The translations under genes were made by a program, and so were the position numbers. The notes under the pieces are model-generated. The model made no database searches. It was not told the origin of the DNA and saw only the letters and a program-made list of their open reading frames with translations. A DNA stretch of 36,802 nucleotides from Verrucomicrobiota bacterium (GTDB lineage Bacteria; Verrucomicrobiota; Verrucomicrobiia; Chthoniobacterales; UBA10450). Location: assembly GCA_003219415.1 (NCBI GenBank), contig QHOS01000027.1, positions 1 through 36,802 on the forward strand, read 5' to 3'. This document shows, in pieces, positions 24,414-33,121 of the stretch. The first letter of the stretch is position 1. Every line of letters starts with the position of its first letter.

Positions 24414-27400
24414 TTAAGCGGAAACTGCCTGTTTCTCTGCGGTCGGAATTTTAAATCCTTCAATTTGCTTTTTTATCTCGTTTGCGAAGCTGGCTGCGCC
24501 GGCGCCGTTTACGACGCGATGATCGAACGTGAGCGAAAGTGTGGTGACTTCCGCACTTTCATTTTTCTTCCCGTTAGGAATTAACTCGCGATGCGCGGTG
24601 CCTACGAAAAGCGTGCCGACTGAGGGCGGCACAACAATAGGCGCACCTGCTTTGACCCCGAATGCGCCCAGACTGGTTATCACAACCGGGGCGTTCATCG
24701 CGTCGACGCGGCCGCTGCGAGTAGCATCGACTGTTTCGTTGTAAGTCTTGACGAATTCCGGCCAGGTCTTCTTGTTCGCATCAACGATCACCGCTGTTGC
24801 CAGGCGATCGCCTTCCATCGCTACCGCAATGCCCAGATCGAAATTTTCGTTCTCAACGATACGCTCGTCTTCCAAAATGAGGCGACGGAAGGGTGGATGT
24901 TTTTCCATGGCTCGCACCACTGCCCACGCGATCATCACGGAAGGAGAAGGGGCATGTTTTCCATTTTTTCTTTTGGCTGCGTCGCGCGCGTTGCGAATTG
25001 CGTTCCATCGCGCATCGATCTGCAAGTTGGCAGGGATCACGTGAATGAGCTTGCGTATGATCGTTGGCGAAAGCGCTGGTTCGATTGGTGTAGCCGGGGT
25101 CGTCGAGCCCAGCTGGGTAATCTCGCGCCTAGACACTGGATAGCCGCGATCAGCGCCCGCGGCTACAGCGTCGCCCGCCGATTCTTTTGCTGTCTCGTGA
25201 AACTGGTCAGCTAGCGATGGCTCGGCCGTCACGATCGTACCAAGCTCCTGGCCGATCTCGACCGTGTCGCCTACCTTTGTTTTCCATTCACCCATCGCGC
25301 CGGCAAAGGACGACTGAATGGGATAAACGGCTTTATCGGTCTCCACTTCGCAGAGGTCATCATCGAGCGCGATGGTGTCGCCGGGATTTTTCAAAAGCGA
25401 AACGACTTTTGCATTGCGAATCCCTTCGCCCATGACTGGGACGGTGATGCTTTGTATGCGCTGCTTGCCAGTTTCCGCTGTAGCCGCAGGCACTGACCTC
25501 GGGGCCACCAGCACTGGCTCTGCAATCGGGGTGCCGCGATCAACGCCCGCGGCCACTGCGCGTTCCTGTTTTGTCGCAACCGAGCGCTGAATTGCGGAGA
25601 CGATCCGCTCGACGTCTGGTAACGCCGCGTACTCATAAATCGGGTTGTAACCGATCATGACGTTTGCCTTACTCACAAGAACCGGCGGGCTGATCATTTC
25701 GTTCCATAGCTCGGGTGCGCTCGCGATGTGAGAAATCAACATGTGCCCGACACTGCAATTTTCGGTGTCCTCCTGAACCACGACCAGTCGGCGAGTCTTG
25801 CGAACGGATTCCTCGATTGCCGATTTGTCCCACGGAACGATGGAACGCAGATCAATCAGCTCGACGCTGATCCCATTGTCGATTTTGTCTAAAGCCTCTA
25901 GTGATTTTTCGACGGTGTTGCCCCAAGCAACCAGCGTGACATCGGAGCCATCGCGTAACCTGCGCGCCTGACCCAAGGGAACAGCGCGAATTGGCTCCGA
26001 ATATTGGTGTTCCGCCCAAAGAAGATGTTTCGGTATCAGAAACATGACCGGATCCTCGCCGTGCATCGCTGTCCATAGCAATCCGGCGGCATCAGCTGGC
26101 GAGCTTGGGATTACAATGTTCAGACCGGGATAATGGGCGAGCGCTGATTCGTTCGCCTGGCTGTGCCACAAACTTCCGCCAGGCAGATAAGCTCCATATG
26201 GCGCATAAATCACCAGCGGGCATTTCCAATTGCCGAACGATCGCCAGCGCAAATTCGATATGTTCGTGACGAGCTGATTGAACCCCGGATAAATGAAATC
26301 AATAAATTGCAGTTCGAAAACGGGGCGTTTGCCGTACGCCGCCAGACCGCAGGCGACACCGAGAATCGTCGATTCGGCGAGAGGCGAATTGAACACCTGT
26401 TTTGGAAACTCGGTTGAAAGCCTTTGCGTGAGACGGAACACACCGCCCTTCGGATCTTCAATGTCTTCCCCGAACACGATGCGTCGCGAATCGTCCTCCA
26501 GACCCGCGCGCAATGTTTTATTCACAGTATCGCCAATGCGATATTTCCCAGGCGGGAGAATCTCCTTGTTAAGTTTTGGAGGTGATTCGCTAAGGTTGCC
26601 AAGTAAGTCGTTAGGCGATGGATTCTCGGCTTTTTCCGCCTCCGTGTACTCGCGGCGAATCCGCTCTTTAACCTCATTATCGAGCTTCGCGAATTCCTCA
26701 GCAGTGATCACGTCTTCCTGGATCAGCTGATCTTTCCAGCACTTAAGGGGGTCTGATTTCTCCAGTGCCTGCAATTCTTCGGCGCTCCGATAAAGTTTCT
26801 GATCATCGGAACTGGTGTGACTGGAAAGGCGCTCCATCGTGATCCAGAAAAAGAACGGCCCGCTACCTGCGCGAATTTTCTCGAACGCCTCTGCGGTTGC
26901 GTCATAAACCTGCTGCACGTCTTGTCCCTCGATTCGGCGCCAGTTGTCAGGTTGGAGAACGTTGAGCGCGAGCGGATTGTTCTTCCGCGTCGGCATGCTG
27001 ATGCCGTACCCGTTGTCTTCCACAAGGAAGAGCATGGGAAGTTTCTTCTCCGCGGCGAAACAGAGCGCTTCAAAAAAATCGCCCTGGCGTGTCGCAGCAT
27101 CGCCAACCGTGGTGACCACGAGATTCTTTTTGCCGTCGAGCTGAATGCCCCAGGCCATGCCACACGCCGGAAGTAACTGCGAACCGGTCGGAGTCGGCAC
27201 GCTCCAGATATGCAGGTCCGCATTGCTGTAATGCGATGGCATCTGCCGGCCGCCGCTTCCGGTGTTGCGCTTTGCAAAATATTCGAGGCCAAGCTGGCGC
27301 GTTGTCATGCCGCGCCCGAGAACAAGACCGCGGTCGCGATAATACGGTACGATGTAATCGCCTGATTCCGTTTGGATCGAGACCGCCGCAAGCGCCTCGT

Positions 27401-27530
27401 GGCCCATGCCAGAAACATGAAAATGTCCTTTTCCCTGACGATTCAAGTTCTGTTCCCGCAGATCTGCGTGACGACTTTCCAGGATCGTGGTTAAGAGTCG
27501 CAGCTTATCTTCCTTGCTCAGCACAGGCAT
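24414..27530 (-). CDS. One-chain 2-oxoacid dehydrogenase: E1-alpha + E1-beta + lipoyl + E2 acyltransferase
   Basis: A 1038-residue fusion. E1-alpha (about 1-300) has the thiamine-diphosphate motif from GDAATRQGDFFEAL (143) to EDN (171-173). E1-beta (about 327-655) has IVFGEDI, LAESTILGVACGLAAYG and LVVVQEDT. A lipoyl domain (about 693-770) carries EVETDKAVYP with K733 to be lipoylated. The E2 catalytic domain (about 815-1025) ends with SLTFDHRVVNGAGAASF; H1004 is in place, while the usual Asp of DHRVVDG is Asn (1008). I see no peripheral-subunit-binding domain between lipoyl and E2 parts, which makes sense if E1 is covalently attached. Substrate (pyruvate or branched-chain 2-oxoacid) is not resolved; E3 is not in the window. 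ATG 27560 is an alternative start. Divergent from thrC. Confidence 0.93.
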   Translation of the reverse strand: MPVLSKEDKLRLLTTILESRHADLREQNLNRQGKGHFHVSGMGHEALAAVSIQTESGDYIVPYYRDRGLVLGRGMTTRQLGLEYFAKRNTGSGGRQMPSHYSNADLHIWSVPTPTGSQLLPACGMAWGIQLDGKKNLVVTTVGDAATRQGDFFEALCFAAEKKLPMLFLVEDNGYGISMPTRKNNPLALNVLQPDNWRRIEGQDVQQVYDATAEAFEKIRAGSGPFFFWITMERLSSHTSSDDQKLYRSAEELQALEKSDPLKCWKDQLIQEDVITAEEFAKLDNEVKERIRREYTEAEKAENPSPNDLLGNLSESPPKLNKEILPPGKYRIGDTVNKTLRAGLEDDSRRIVFGEDIEDPKGGVFRLTQRLSTEFPKQVFNSPLAESTILGVACGLAAYGKRPVFELQFIDFIYPGFNQLVTNISNLRWRSFGNWKCPLVIYAPYGAYLPGGSLWHSQANESALAHYPGLNIVIPSSPADAAGLLWTAMHGEDPVMFLIPKHLLWAEHQYSEPIRAVPLGQARRLRDGSDVTLVAWGNTVEKSLEALDKIDNGISVELIDLRSIVPWDKSAIEESVRKTRRLVVVQEDTENCSVGHMLISHIASAPELWNEMISPPVLVSKANVMIGYNPIYEYAALPDVERIVSAIQRSVATKQERAVAAGVDRGTPIAEPVLVAPRSVPAATAETGKQRIQSITVPVMGEGIRNAKVVSLLKNPGDTIALDDDLCEVETDKAVYPIQSSFAGAMGEWKTKVGDTVEIGQELGTIVTAEPSLADQFHETAKESAGDAVAAGADRGYPVSRREITQLGSTTPATPIEPALSPTIIRKLIHVIPANLQIDARWNAIRNARDAAKRKNGKHAPSPSVMIAWAVVRAMEKHPPFRRLILEDERIVENENFDLGIAVAMEGDRLATAVIVDANKKTWPEFVKTYNETVDATRSGRVDAMNAPVVITSLGAFGVKAGAPIVVPPSVGTLFVGTAHRELIPNGKKNESAEVTTLSLTFDHRVVNGAGAASFANEIKKQIEGFKIPTAEKQAVSA
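25138..25166. repeat. In-frame palindromic segment, copy 1 (lipoyl-E2 linker)
   Basis: TAGCCGCG...CGCGGCTA is a perfect 8-base inverted repeat around nine bases (25141-25165). The 29-base block matches 25528-25556 at 24 positions. It encodes VAAGADRGYP in the linker after the lipoyl domain. Confidence 0.6.
25528..25556. repeat. In-frame palindromic segment, copy 2 (E1-beta-lipoyl linker)
   Basis: GCCGCG (25533-25538) and CGCGGC (25548-25553) flank nine bases. It encodes VAAGVDRGTP in the linker before the lipoyl domain. See copy at 25138-25166. Confidence 0.6.
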
Positions 27531-27592
27531 ACGGCATGATCTTACACGGCACTTAGACATCGACAATCACACGGATTCGCTTCGAATAGAAA

Positions 27593-28687
27593 ATGCACAC
27601 GGAAAGAACAACATCAAAATTTGGTCGTGGTGTGATCGAGCATTACCGCGAATATCTTCCTGTTGCTGAATCGATGCCGATTGTCTCCCTGGGTGAGGGG
27701 GATACGCCGCTGGTGTTTTGCCAACAATTGAGCAAACGCGTCGGTCGCGTGGTTTTCGTCAAGAATGAAGGTGTTAACCCAACCGGCTCGTTTAAGGATC
27801 GCGGCATGACCCTGGCCGTATCGAAGGCGATGGAGCGAGGCGTGACTGCGCTGATTTGTGCTTCTACAGGCAACACTTCGGCGTCAGCGGCGGCCTATGC
27901 AGCGCACGCAGGAATTTCATGCGTTGTGATTTTGCCTGCGGGAAAAATTGCGACGGGAAAATTGCTTCAAGCTTTTGCTTACGGAGCTAAGATCGTCGCG
28001 ATCGATGGCAATTTTGACGACGCACTGCGACTCGTGCGTGAGCTCGGCGAGGCCAGCGATCTTGCCATTGTAAATTCGATCAACCCGGATCGGATCGCCG
28101 GCCAGAAGACCGCCGCGTTCGAAATTGTCGACGTTCTCGGCGACGCGCCTGATTTCCATCTGTTACCGGTAGGCAATGCCGGAAACATCACTGCGTACTG
28201 GGCCGGCTATCGAGAATACCACGCGCTTGGATGGTCGACGAAGTTGCCGGCGATGATTGGCTTTCAGGCCGCAGGCGCTGCTCCGATTTTTTACAATCGC
28301 ATCGTCGAACAACCCGAAACGGTGGCGTCGGCGATTCGCATCGGCAATCCAGCAAGTTGGAAACAAGCCCGCGCCGCGATCACCGAATCACATGGAGCGA
28401 TTGATGTTGTTAGTGACCAAGAAATTCTTGCGGCGCAGACCTGGCTTGCACAGCACGAGGGAATTTTTGTCGAACCTGCAAGTGCGGCCTCCATTGCGGG
28501 GCTTTTTAAATGCTGCGATTCAAAAGAGGCAGCATATTCATTTCAGAAGATCCACGGACAGAGTCGAATTGTTTGCACCGTCACCGGACATGGACTGAAA
28601 GATCCCGATGTGATCGTTGGACAGATGAAGGAATTAAAATCTGTTCCGGCGACTATGAATGATGTGCGACGTGCGGTTGGGCTCTAG
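27593..28687 (+). CDS. thrC: Threonine synthase
   Basis: A 364-residue PLP enzyme converting O-phosphohomoserine to threonine. The PLP lysine is K68 in NPTGSFKDRGM; ASTGNTSASAAAYAA and the phosphate loop PVGNAGNITAYWAGY are typical of the short (class II, Bacillus-type) threonine synthases. SLGEGDTPL near the N-terminus is also characteristic. It is divergent from the dehydrogenase fusion with about 60 bases between, and is followed 90 bases later by aspartokinase, so the first and last steps of threonine synthesis are side by side. ATG 27593 has no strong ribosome site. Confidence 0.95.
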   Translation: MHTERTTSKFGRGVIEHYREYLPVAESMPIVSLGEGDTPLVFCQQLSKRVGRVVFVKNEGVNPTGSFKDRGMTLAVSKAMERGVTALICASTGNTSASAAAYAAHAGISCVVILPAGKIATGKLLQAFAYGAKIVAIDGNFDDALRLVRELGEASDLAIVNSINPDRIAGQKTAAFEIVDVLGDAPDFHLLPVGNAGNITAYWAGYREYHALGWSTKLPAMIGFQAAGAAPIFYNRIVEQPETVASAIRIGNPASWKQARAAITESHGAIDVVSDQEILAAQTWLAQHEGIFVEPASAASIAGLFKCCDSKEAAYSFQKIHGQSRIVCTVTGHGLKDPDVIVGQMKELKSVPATMNDVRRAVGL

Positions 28688-28717
28688 TTGCTGACGCGCG
28701 CCCTAAGCATTGCGATG

Positions 28718-28740
28718 CAAACCAAGTCTTAGTTTGTTTT
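28718..28740 (+). terminator. Weak terminator-like palindrome between thrC and lysC
   Basis: CAAAC (28718-28722) and GTTTG (28732-28736) flank a nine-base middle and are followed by TTTT. The stem is short and A/T-rich, so termination would be partial at best. Confidence 0.3.
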
Positions 28741-28777
28741 GGAACTTCTCGATCCTGTTCCGTAATCTATTCACGCC

Positions 28778-30028
28778 ATGCGCCTGATCGTTCAAAAATA
28801 TGGCGGCACCTCCGTCGGGACACCGGAGCGAATTTGCAACGTGGCCCGCCGAATTCTTGAGACGCAGCGTAAGGGCTGTCGGGTCGTGGCAGTCATCTCC
28901 GCAATGGCAGGAGTAACCGATCAGTTGGTCAAGCTCGCAAAAGCTGTCTCGCCGCAGCCGACAGAACGCGAGCTCGATATCTTGCTTGCCACAGGTGAAG
29001 GTGCTGCCAGCGCCTTGACTGCAATGGCCGTGAACGCACTCGGTGGAACAGCTATCTCGGTGACTGGTGCTCAGGCAGGAATCTTAACCGACCACCATCA
29101 CACCAAGGCGCGCATCGCGAATATCAGTCCGAAGCAGATTCACGAGATGCTGTCGGAGGATTACATCGTAATCGTCGCCGGTTTTCAGGGTCAAACTCCG
29201 GAAGGAGATATGACCACGCTGGGTCGAGGCGGCTCGGACTTAACCGCCATTGCGCTGGCGGGGGCGTTGAACGCCGATGCCTGCCAGATTTTTACGGATG
29301 TCGATGGTGTATTCACGTGCGATCCGCGCGTTGTCCTCGACGCCAAAAAAGTTAGCGAGATTGCCTACGATGAGATGCTCGAAATGGCGGGGAGCGGCGC
29401 CAAGGTGATGCAGTCGCGGGCGGTAGAGTTTGCTAAGAAATTCGGCGTCGAATTCGAAGTCCGGTCGACCTTTACTAAGAGGCGAGGGACCATAACTAAA
29501 GAAGAGACTCCCAGTATGGAAGACGTAGTGGTTCGGGGGATCAGTCTCGATCGGCATCAGGCAAAACTCAGCATCGCGGGCGTGCGTGACGAACCGGGAA
29601 TGGCTGCTCGAATTTTTTCGAATATCGCCGCAGCGCACATCATCGTCGACATGATCGTGCAAAACGCTTCGATTAGCGGAACGACTGACGTTTCGTTTAC
29701 GATTCATGAGGACGAACTGGAAAACGCCCGTACAATCCTGATGCCGGTGATTGGCCAGATTGGCGCGAAGCGATTGAACACCATAGCCGGCGTGGCCAAG
29801 TTGAGCGTGGTCGGAATCGGAATGCGATCGCACTCGGGAGTGGCAGCGCGAATGTTCGAGTGCATGGGGAAAAGCGGGATCAACATCCAGCTGGTTTCTA
29901 CTTCGGAAATCAAGATTGCAGTCATCATCGATGAAAAAGATGCGGAACGCGCTGCGCAATTGATCCACGCCGAGTTCGGTTTGGCGCGACTGCTGGCCTC
30001 TCCCTCTGCGACGCGGCCGCTCGCTTGA
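28778..30028 (+). CDS. lysC: Aspartate kinase
   Basis: A 416-residue single-function aspartokinase. KYGGTSVG (7-14) is the nucleotide/aspartate signature; TLGRGGSDLTA and FTDVDGVFTCDPR are conserved. Two C-terminal ACT domains (about 265-330 and 345-405; LSIAGVRDEPGMAARIF, LSVVGIGMRSHSGVAARMF) indicate feedback control by lysine and/or threonine. It catalyses the first step toward lysine, threonine and methionine. It lies 90 bases after thrC. The C-terminal ten residues are unconserved. It converges with the ArsS-like gene (26-base gap). Confidence 0.97.
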   Translation: MRLIVQKYGGTSVGTPERICNVARRILETQRKGCRVVAVISAMAGVTDQLVKLAKAVSPQPTERELDILLATGEGAASALTAMAVNALGGTAISVTGAQAGILTDHHHTKARIANISPKQIHEMLSEDYIVIVAGFQGQTPEGDMTTLGRGGSDLTAIALAGALNADACQIFTDVDGVFTCDPRVVLDAKKVSEIAYDEMLEMAGSGAKVMQSRAVEFAKKFGVEFEVRSTFTKRRGTITKEETPSMEDVVVRGISLDRHQAKLSIAGVRDEPGMAARIFSNIAAAHIIVDMIVQNASISGTTDVSFTIHEDELENARTILMPVIGQIGAKRLNTIAGVAKLSVVGIGMRSHSGVAARMFECMGKSGINIQLVSTSEIKIAVIIDEKDAERAAQLIHAEFGLARLLASPSATRPLA

Positions 30029-30054
30029 TCAGTAAGAAGCCTGTTTGTTAACCG

Positions 30055-31023
30055 TTACACGATCGCACCGCCACAACTGGAACCGGCGCCAGCGGTGCAA
30101 CCAAAACAATGGTTGCCTGTCGAGATCTCGCGATTTTCGATTTTGTCGGGATCAATGTCCCACAGAAATAAGCGCTCGCGAGTGCCATTGTCGGACCATT
30201 GCATCCCGAGTTGTTGATTAAAATCGCAATCATACACCTCGCCGCGCCAGCCGACACTGATCGTATTGCAGCACATCAATCCGCTAATCGTTGCTGGATT
30301 AAACGCGTGAATGAGCAATTGCATGTATTCCTCCAGTTTGCCGTTATGCCGGAGATAACTCGCAAAGCGGCCGATTGGAAGATTCGCGAGCGCATAAAGC
30401 TCATTAAACACGATTCCGAAATGTTCTTTGAGTTCGCGTTTGAAATCGACCTCAAGCTCGTCTTGCAGCGGCGGCAGAAATGTCCCCACTGGATTGTAGA
30501 CGAGATGCAGCGGTAATTCGGGATCGCTTCCGTAGCCTAACGAGTTGAGTAACTGCAGAGCAGCGATGCTGTCGTCGAAAACGCCTTCGCCGCGTTGCGC
30601 ATCTACATTTTTCGCCGAATAACACGGCATCGAAGCAATGATCTCGACTTTGTTCATCGCGAGGAACTCAGGCAGATCTCCGTAACCGTGCTGAAGCAAA
30701 ATCGTCAGATTGCAGCGGTCGATCATGTGTCGTGATGGCGCCAGCACTTTCACTCGCTCAATGAAATAGCGGAAATCTGGAATCATTTCCGGCGCGCCAC
30801 CGGTGAGGTCGAGTGTCGGAATCTGCGTTCTGGCCAGCCAATTAATGATTCGATCAACGGTCTTTCGCGTCATGAATTCTTTCCGCTTCGGCCCGGCGTT
30901 CACGTGACAGTGCATGCAAGTGAGGTTGCAAAGCTTGCCTACATTCACCTGAAGGATTTCAGGACGCGCGCGGCGGAGCGAGAGAGAATGCGCAGCCAGT
31001 TTCTCAGCGAAGCGATTCATCAT
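30055..31023 (-). CDS. arsS: ArsS-like radical SAM protein (arsenosugar pathway)
   Basis: A 322-residue radical SAM enzyme. The cluster-binding Cys are C32, C36 and C39 (CNLTCMHCHVNAGP); LDLTGGAPEM follows. The C-terminal half (DUF3641-type) has MCCNTISVGWRGEVYDCDFNQQLG and ends NHCFGCTAGAGSSCGGAIV. This is the ArsS / selenodomain-associated family, which adds the adenosyl-derived sugar to methylated arsenic. Some members use selenocysteine in the final GSSxGG motif; here that codon is TGT, so plain Cys. No arsM lies in the window, but the TIGR04283-like glycosyltransferase at 33749, a family named for this association, is close by. Function is by homology only. Confidence 0.9.
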   Translation of the reverse strand: MMNRFAEKLAAHSLSLRRARPEILQVNVGKLCNLTCMHCHVNAGPKRKEFMTRKTVDRIINWLARTQIPTLDLTGGAPEMIPDFRYFIERVKVLAPSRHMIDRCNLTILLQHGYGDLPEFLAMNKVEIIASMPCYSAKNVDAQRGEGVFDDSIAALQLLNSLGYGSDPELPLHLVYNPVGTFLPPLQDELEVDFKRELKEHFGIVFNELYALANLPIGRFASYLRHNGKLEEYMQLLIHAFNPATISGLMCCNTISVGWRGEVYDCDFNQQLGMQWSDNGTRERLFLWDIDPDKIENREISTGNHCFGCTAGAGSSCGGAIV

Positions 31024-31158
31024 TTTTACTGCCCGGCCAAAGCTCTCTTGCCATCAGGCAGATCATCCAGACTCGAAACGTAGCAAATCACTAGCTTCCT
31101 GGAAAGACTATGATTTATGGCGTCTCCGGAGCTGCCCAAACCTATTATTAGTTCGAAG

Positions 31159-32031
31159 CTACTCGGCTAGTCGATCCGCAGGTCGAATGGCACGATCCGG
31201 AAGCTCACCGTTCGGCAATCGCCACGGACGTTGCTTACGAAAAGGCAGCGCCAGGAGCTTCCCGACCGTCAGCTCGTGTTCCTCCCGATACGCAGCAACA
31301 CCAATGGTAATGGCATCTTGCGATACATCACGGCGTAATGTCCGATGCAGCTTGTCCCACCAACAAAAAATCGTGCCCCAATTTGAATTGGTCTCACGCT
31401 GCACGATGGAATGATGAATCCCATGCATGCGTGGCGTGACCATGATTAAGTTCAAAATCCGTTCGACCTGAATTGGTAGTCGCCAGTTGGAATGATGAAA
31501 GAGTGTCGCGGCCTCAAGGGTAATGAAGAACATCACCAGCATCACGGGCGCGATGCCAAAGATCATCACTGCAAGCGAAAGAAATCCGATGGAAAAAAAC
31601 ATCTCGCCAAAATGAAATCGCGCGGCGGTGGTCACGTCGAGATCGAGATCGGTATGATGCACATTATGAAACCGCCAGAATAGCGGCACCATGTGGTTGG
31701 CCCAATGCCACCACCAGTAAGCGTAATCCATCAGCAGAAACGTCGCGATGCCAGCAGCCCAACCAGGAAGGGAAAGCCAGTTCAGCAGACCGATACGTCG
31801 ATGTTCTGCCCAGATCGCGACCGCGATCGGAATTGGTAGCATGGCGAAGCGTACAATGGCAAAACCTGGGAGCGAGAGCACAAAATTGCGCACCAGTCGG
31901 TGCACCACGCTAAAATGCTGGCGACGCAGCGGGAAACGCCATTGCAGCAAGAGCAGCACAAGAAACATGCAAGCCAGCACTGGCCTGCCGATATAATCCA
32001 TCAAAGGAATCCTTGGCACGACCGGAGGCAT
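31159..32031 (-). CDS. Fatty acid hydroxylase / sterol desaturase family membrane protein
   Basis: A 290-residue membrane di-iron oxygenase. The His clusters are complete: H109/H113 (WHWANH), H122/H125/H126 (FHNVHH), H179/H180 (FHHSN) and H203/H206/H207 (HGIHH). Four or so membrane helices surround them. Members hydroxylate or desaturate lipids; the substrate here is unknown, and a hopanoid or fatty-acid role is only a guess. An ATG at 32001 (residue 11) has AAGGA upstream and may be the true start. Neighbours on the same strand are ArsS-like (134-base gap) and transglutaminase-like genes. Confidence 0.9.
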   Translation of the reverse strand: MPPVVPRIPLMDYIGRPVLACMFLVLLLLQWRFPLRRQHFSVVHRLVRNFVLSLPGFAIVRFAMLPIPIAVAIWAEHRRIGLLNWLSLPGWAAGIATFLLMDYAYWWWHWANHMVPLFWRFHNVHHTDLDLDVTTAARFHFGEMFFSIGFLSLAVMIFGIAPVMLVMFFITLEAATLFHHSNWRLPIQVERILNLIMVTPRMHGIHHSIVQRETNSNWGTIFCWWDKLHRTLRRDVSQDAITIGVAAYREEHELTVGKLLALPFRKQRPWRLPNGELPDRAIRPADRLAE

Positions 32032-32056
32032 GGCTGGTAAAGACTTAAGTGTATCC

Positions 32057-32116
32057 CTCTTACTCCTATTCCTACTCGTTGGAGCCAGTCGAGCACGAGT
32101 ATGAGCAAGATAAGAG
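32057..32116. repeat. Imperfect inverted repeat, TACTCCTA type
   Basis: CTCTTACTCCTATTCCTACT (32057-32076, continuing to 32079) faces ACGAGTATGAGCAAGATAAG (32095-32114, to 32116); about 16 of 22 bases can pair around a 15-base loop. It sits in the 121-base spacer after the transglutaminase-like gene. Confidence 0.45.
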
Positions 32117-32152
32117 AGAATAAGAGCGCGTTGCCGTTACTTTGTCAGTACT

Positions 32153-33097
32153 TCACGTGCCGGTGCGCCGGAATTTGAAAGTTGTTTCGGGCTTGACTAC
32201 TTCGCCGTTCATCTCCAGCAGCGGGTAGGCGAGAAAATTAATCGGGCCGCTCGCAGGCTCGGGATCGACGATCAGGTCGCGCCCCTTGGTTAGTTCGAAA
32301 CGATTAGCCGGATTATGCCCGAAATAGTAATTCGCCAGCTTTGGATTCTTCCACGCCTCGCTGATGTCAACGGGAACCCAGCGACCATCTGCCAGGAATT
32401 CAGCCCAACAATGATAACCGTCGATCCTGCCCTCGTTTTTGTCAGCAGGAATGGTTGCACCGATCGCAAAGCGAGCCGGAATGCCGATGCTGCGCGCCAA
32501 TGCAATGAAATAGGCGTGAAAATCCGTACAGTTACCCGTTTGTGCGTCACATGCGTACATAGCATCACCGCGGCCCCAGCCAGTACCGGATTTGTCGTAG
32601 CGCATTCGGCCCATAACGTGATCGTAAAGCGCTTTGGCGCGTTCAAGATCATCGGTTTTTCCCGCCGTCGCTTTCTGAGCAAGCGTCCTGAAGGTTTCGT
32701 TGATGGGCACAAGTTTTTCCGGGCGAAGGTAATGCGCAGTTTCCGCTTCGGTTGCGGAATAGGAGACCTTCTCTTTGCGGACGACGCGGTAGCGGACCTC
32801 CACCGTTTTGCCGCTATCGGAAGGCTGCGGATAGATCACGCAAATATCATTGCCGTAATCGCGGTCCTGCACTTTTTCCCATTTCATTGGGATACTCAGT
32901 TTTTCTTCGGTCACAGTTTGAAAAGCATCGGTCTTTGCCAGCGGGACCCAGACGCGGGCCTCGCCCTTGATCTCTGGAACTTTAACTTGATAGATGAATT
33001 CGAATTGATCTGTTCCTTTGATGATGCCCGGATTGTCAGCAGCGCGGGTCGCAACCGCGGTCGCCAGGAAAAATATCGGGACAGTCAGAAGTCGCAC
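32153..33097 (-). CDS. Exported transglutaminase-like (cysteine peptidase fold) protein
   Basis: A 314-residue protein with a signal peptide (1-20, ending TRAA) and the transglutaminase-like catalytic triad C190 (TGNCTDFHAYF), H229 (DGYHCWAEF) and D244 (PVDISEAW). The N-terminal half is a beta domain (VWVPLAKTD, VEVRYRVVRKEK). Bacterial members of this kind usually act as peptidases or amide hydrolases outside the cytoplasm rather than as cross-linkers; the target is unknown. The start is GTG at 33097, just before the hydrophobic core. The next gene upstream on this strand ends 24 bases before it. Confidence 0.9.
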   Translation of the reverse strand: MRLLTVPIFFLATAVATRAADNPGIIKGTDQFEFIYQVKVPEIKGEARVWVPLAKTDAFQTVTEEKLSIPMKWEKVQDRDYGNDICVIYPQPSDSGKTVEVRYRVVRKEKVSYSATEAETAHYLRPEKLVPINETFRTLAQKATAGKTDDLERAKALYDHVMGRMRYDKSGTGWGRGDAMYACDAQTGNCTDFHAYFIALARSIGIPARFAIGATIPADKNEGRIDGYHCWAEFLADGRWVPVDISEAWKNPKLANYYFGHNPANRFELTKGRDLIVDPEPASGPINFLAYPLLEMNGEVVKPETTFKFRRTGT

Positions 33098-33121
33098 GGA
33101 GATTAGGATCCGTTTGCAAGG

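Noticed and set aside
26723-27292. 189-codon minus-strand frame in another phase
   Set aside because: Frame-shifted shadow of the E1-alpha domain, which is intact in the main frame.
28688-28777. Threonine-type attenuator or riboswitch before aspartokinase
   Set aside because: Only a weak palindrome is visible in 90 bases; no leader peptide rich in Thr/Ile and no lysine-riboswitch-sized structure.
29240-29968. 242-codon minus-strand frame
   Set aside because: Antisense to aspartokinase; His/Asp-rich composition is what the opposite strand of that gene would give.
30055-30090. Selenocysteine in the ArsS-like C-terminus
   Set aside because: The codon in GSSCGG is TGT, and the frame ends at a normal TAA with no in-frame TGA.
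32315-33106. 263-codon plus-strand frame
   Set aside because: It lies fully antisense to the transglutaminase-like gene, which has a signal peptide and intact triad; the plus-strand product resembles nothing and has no ribosome site.
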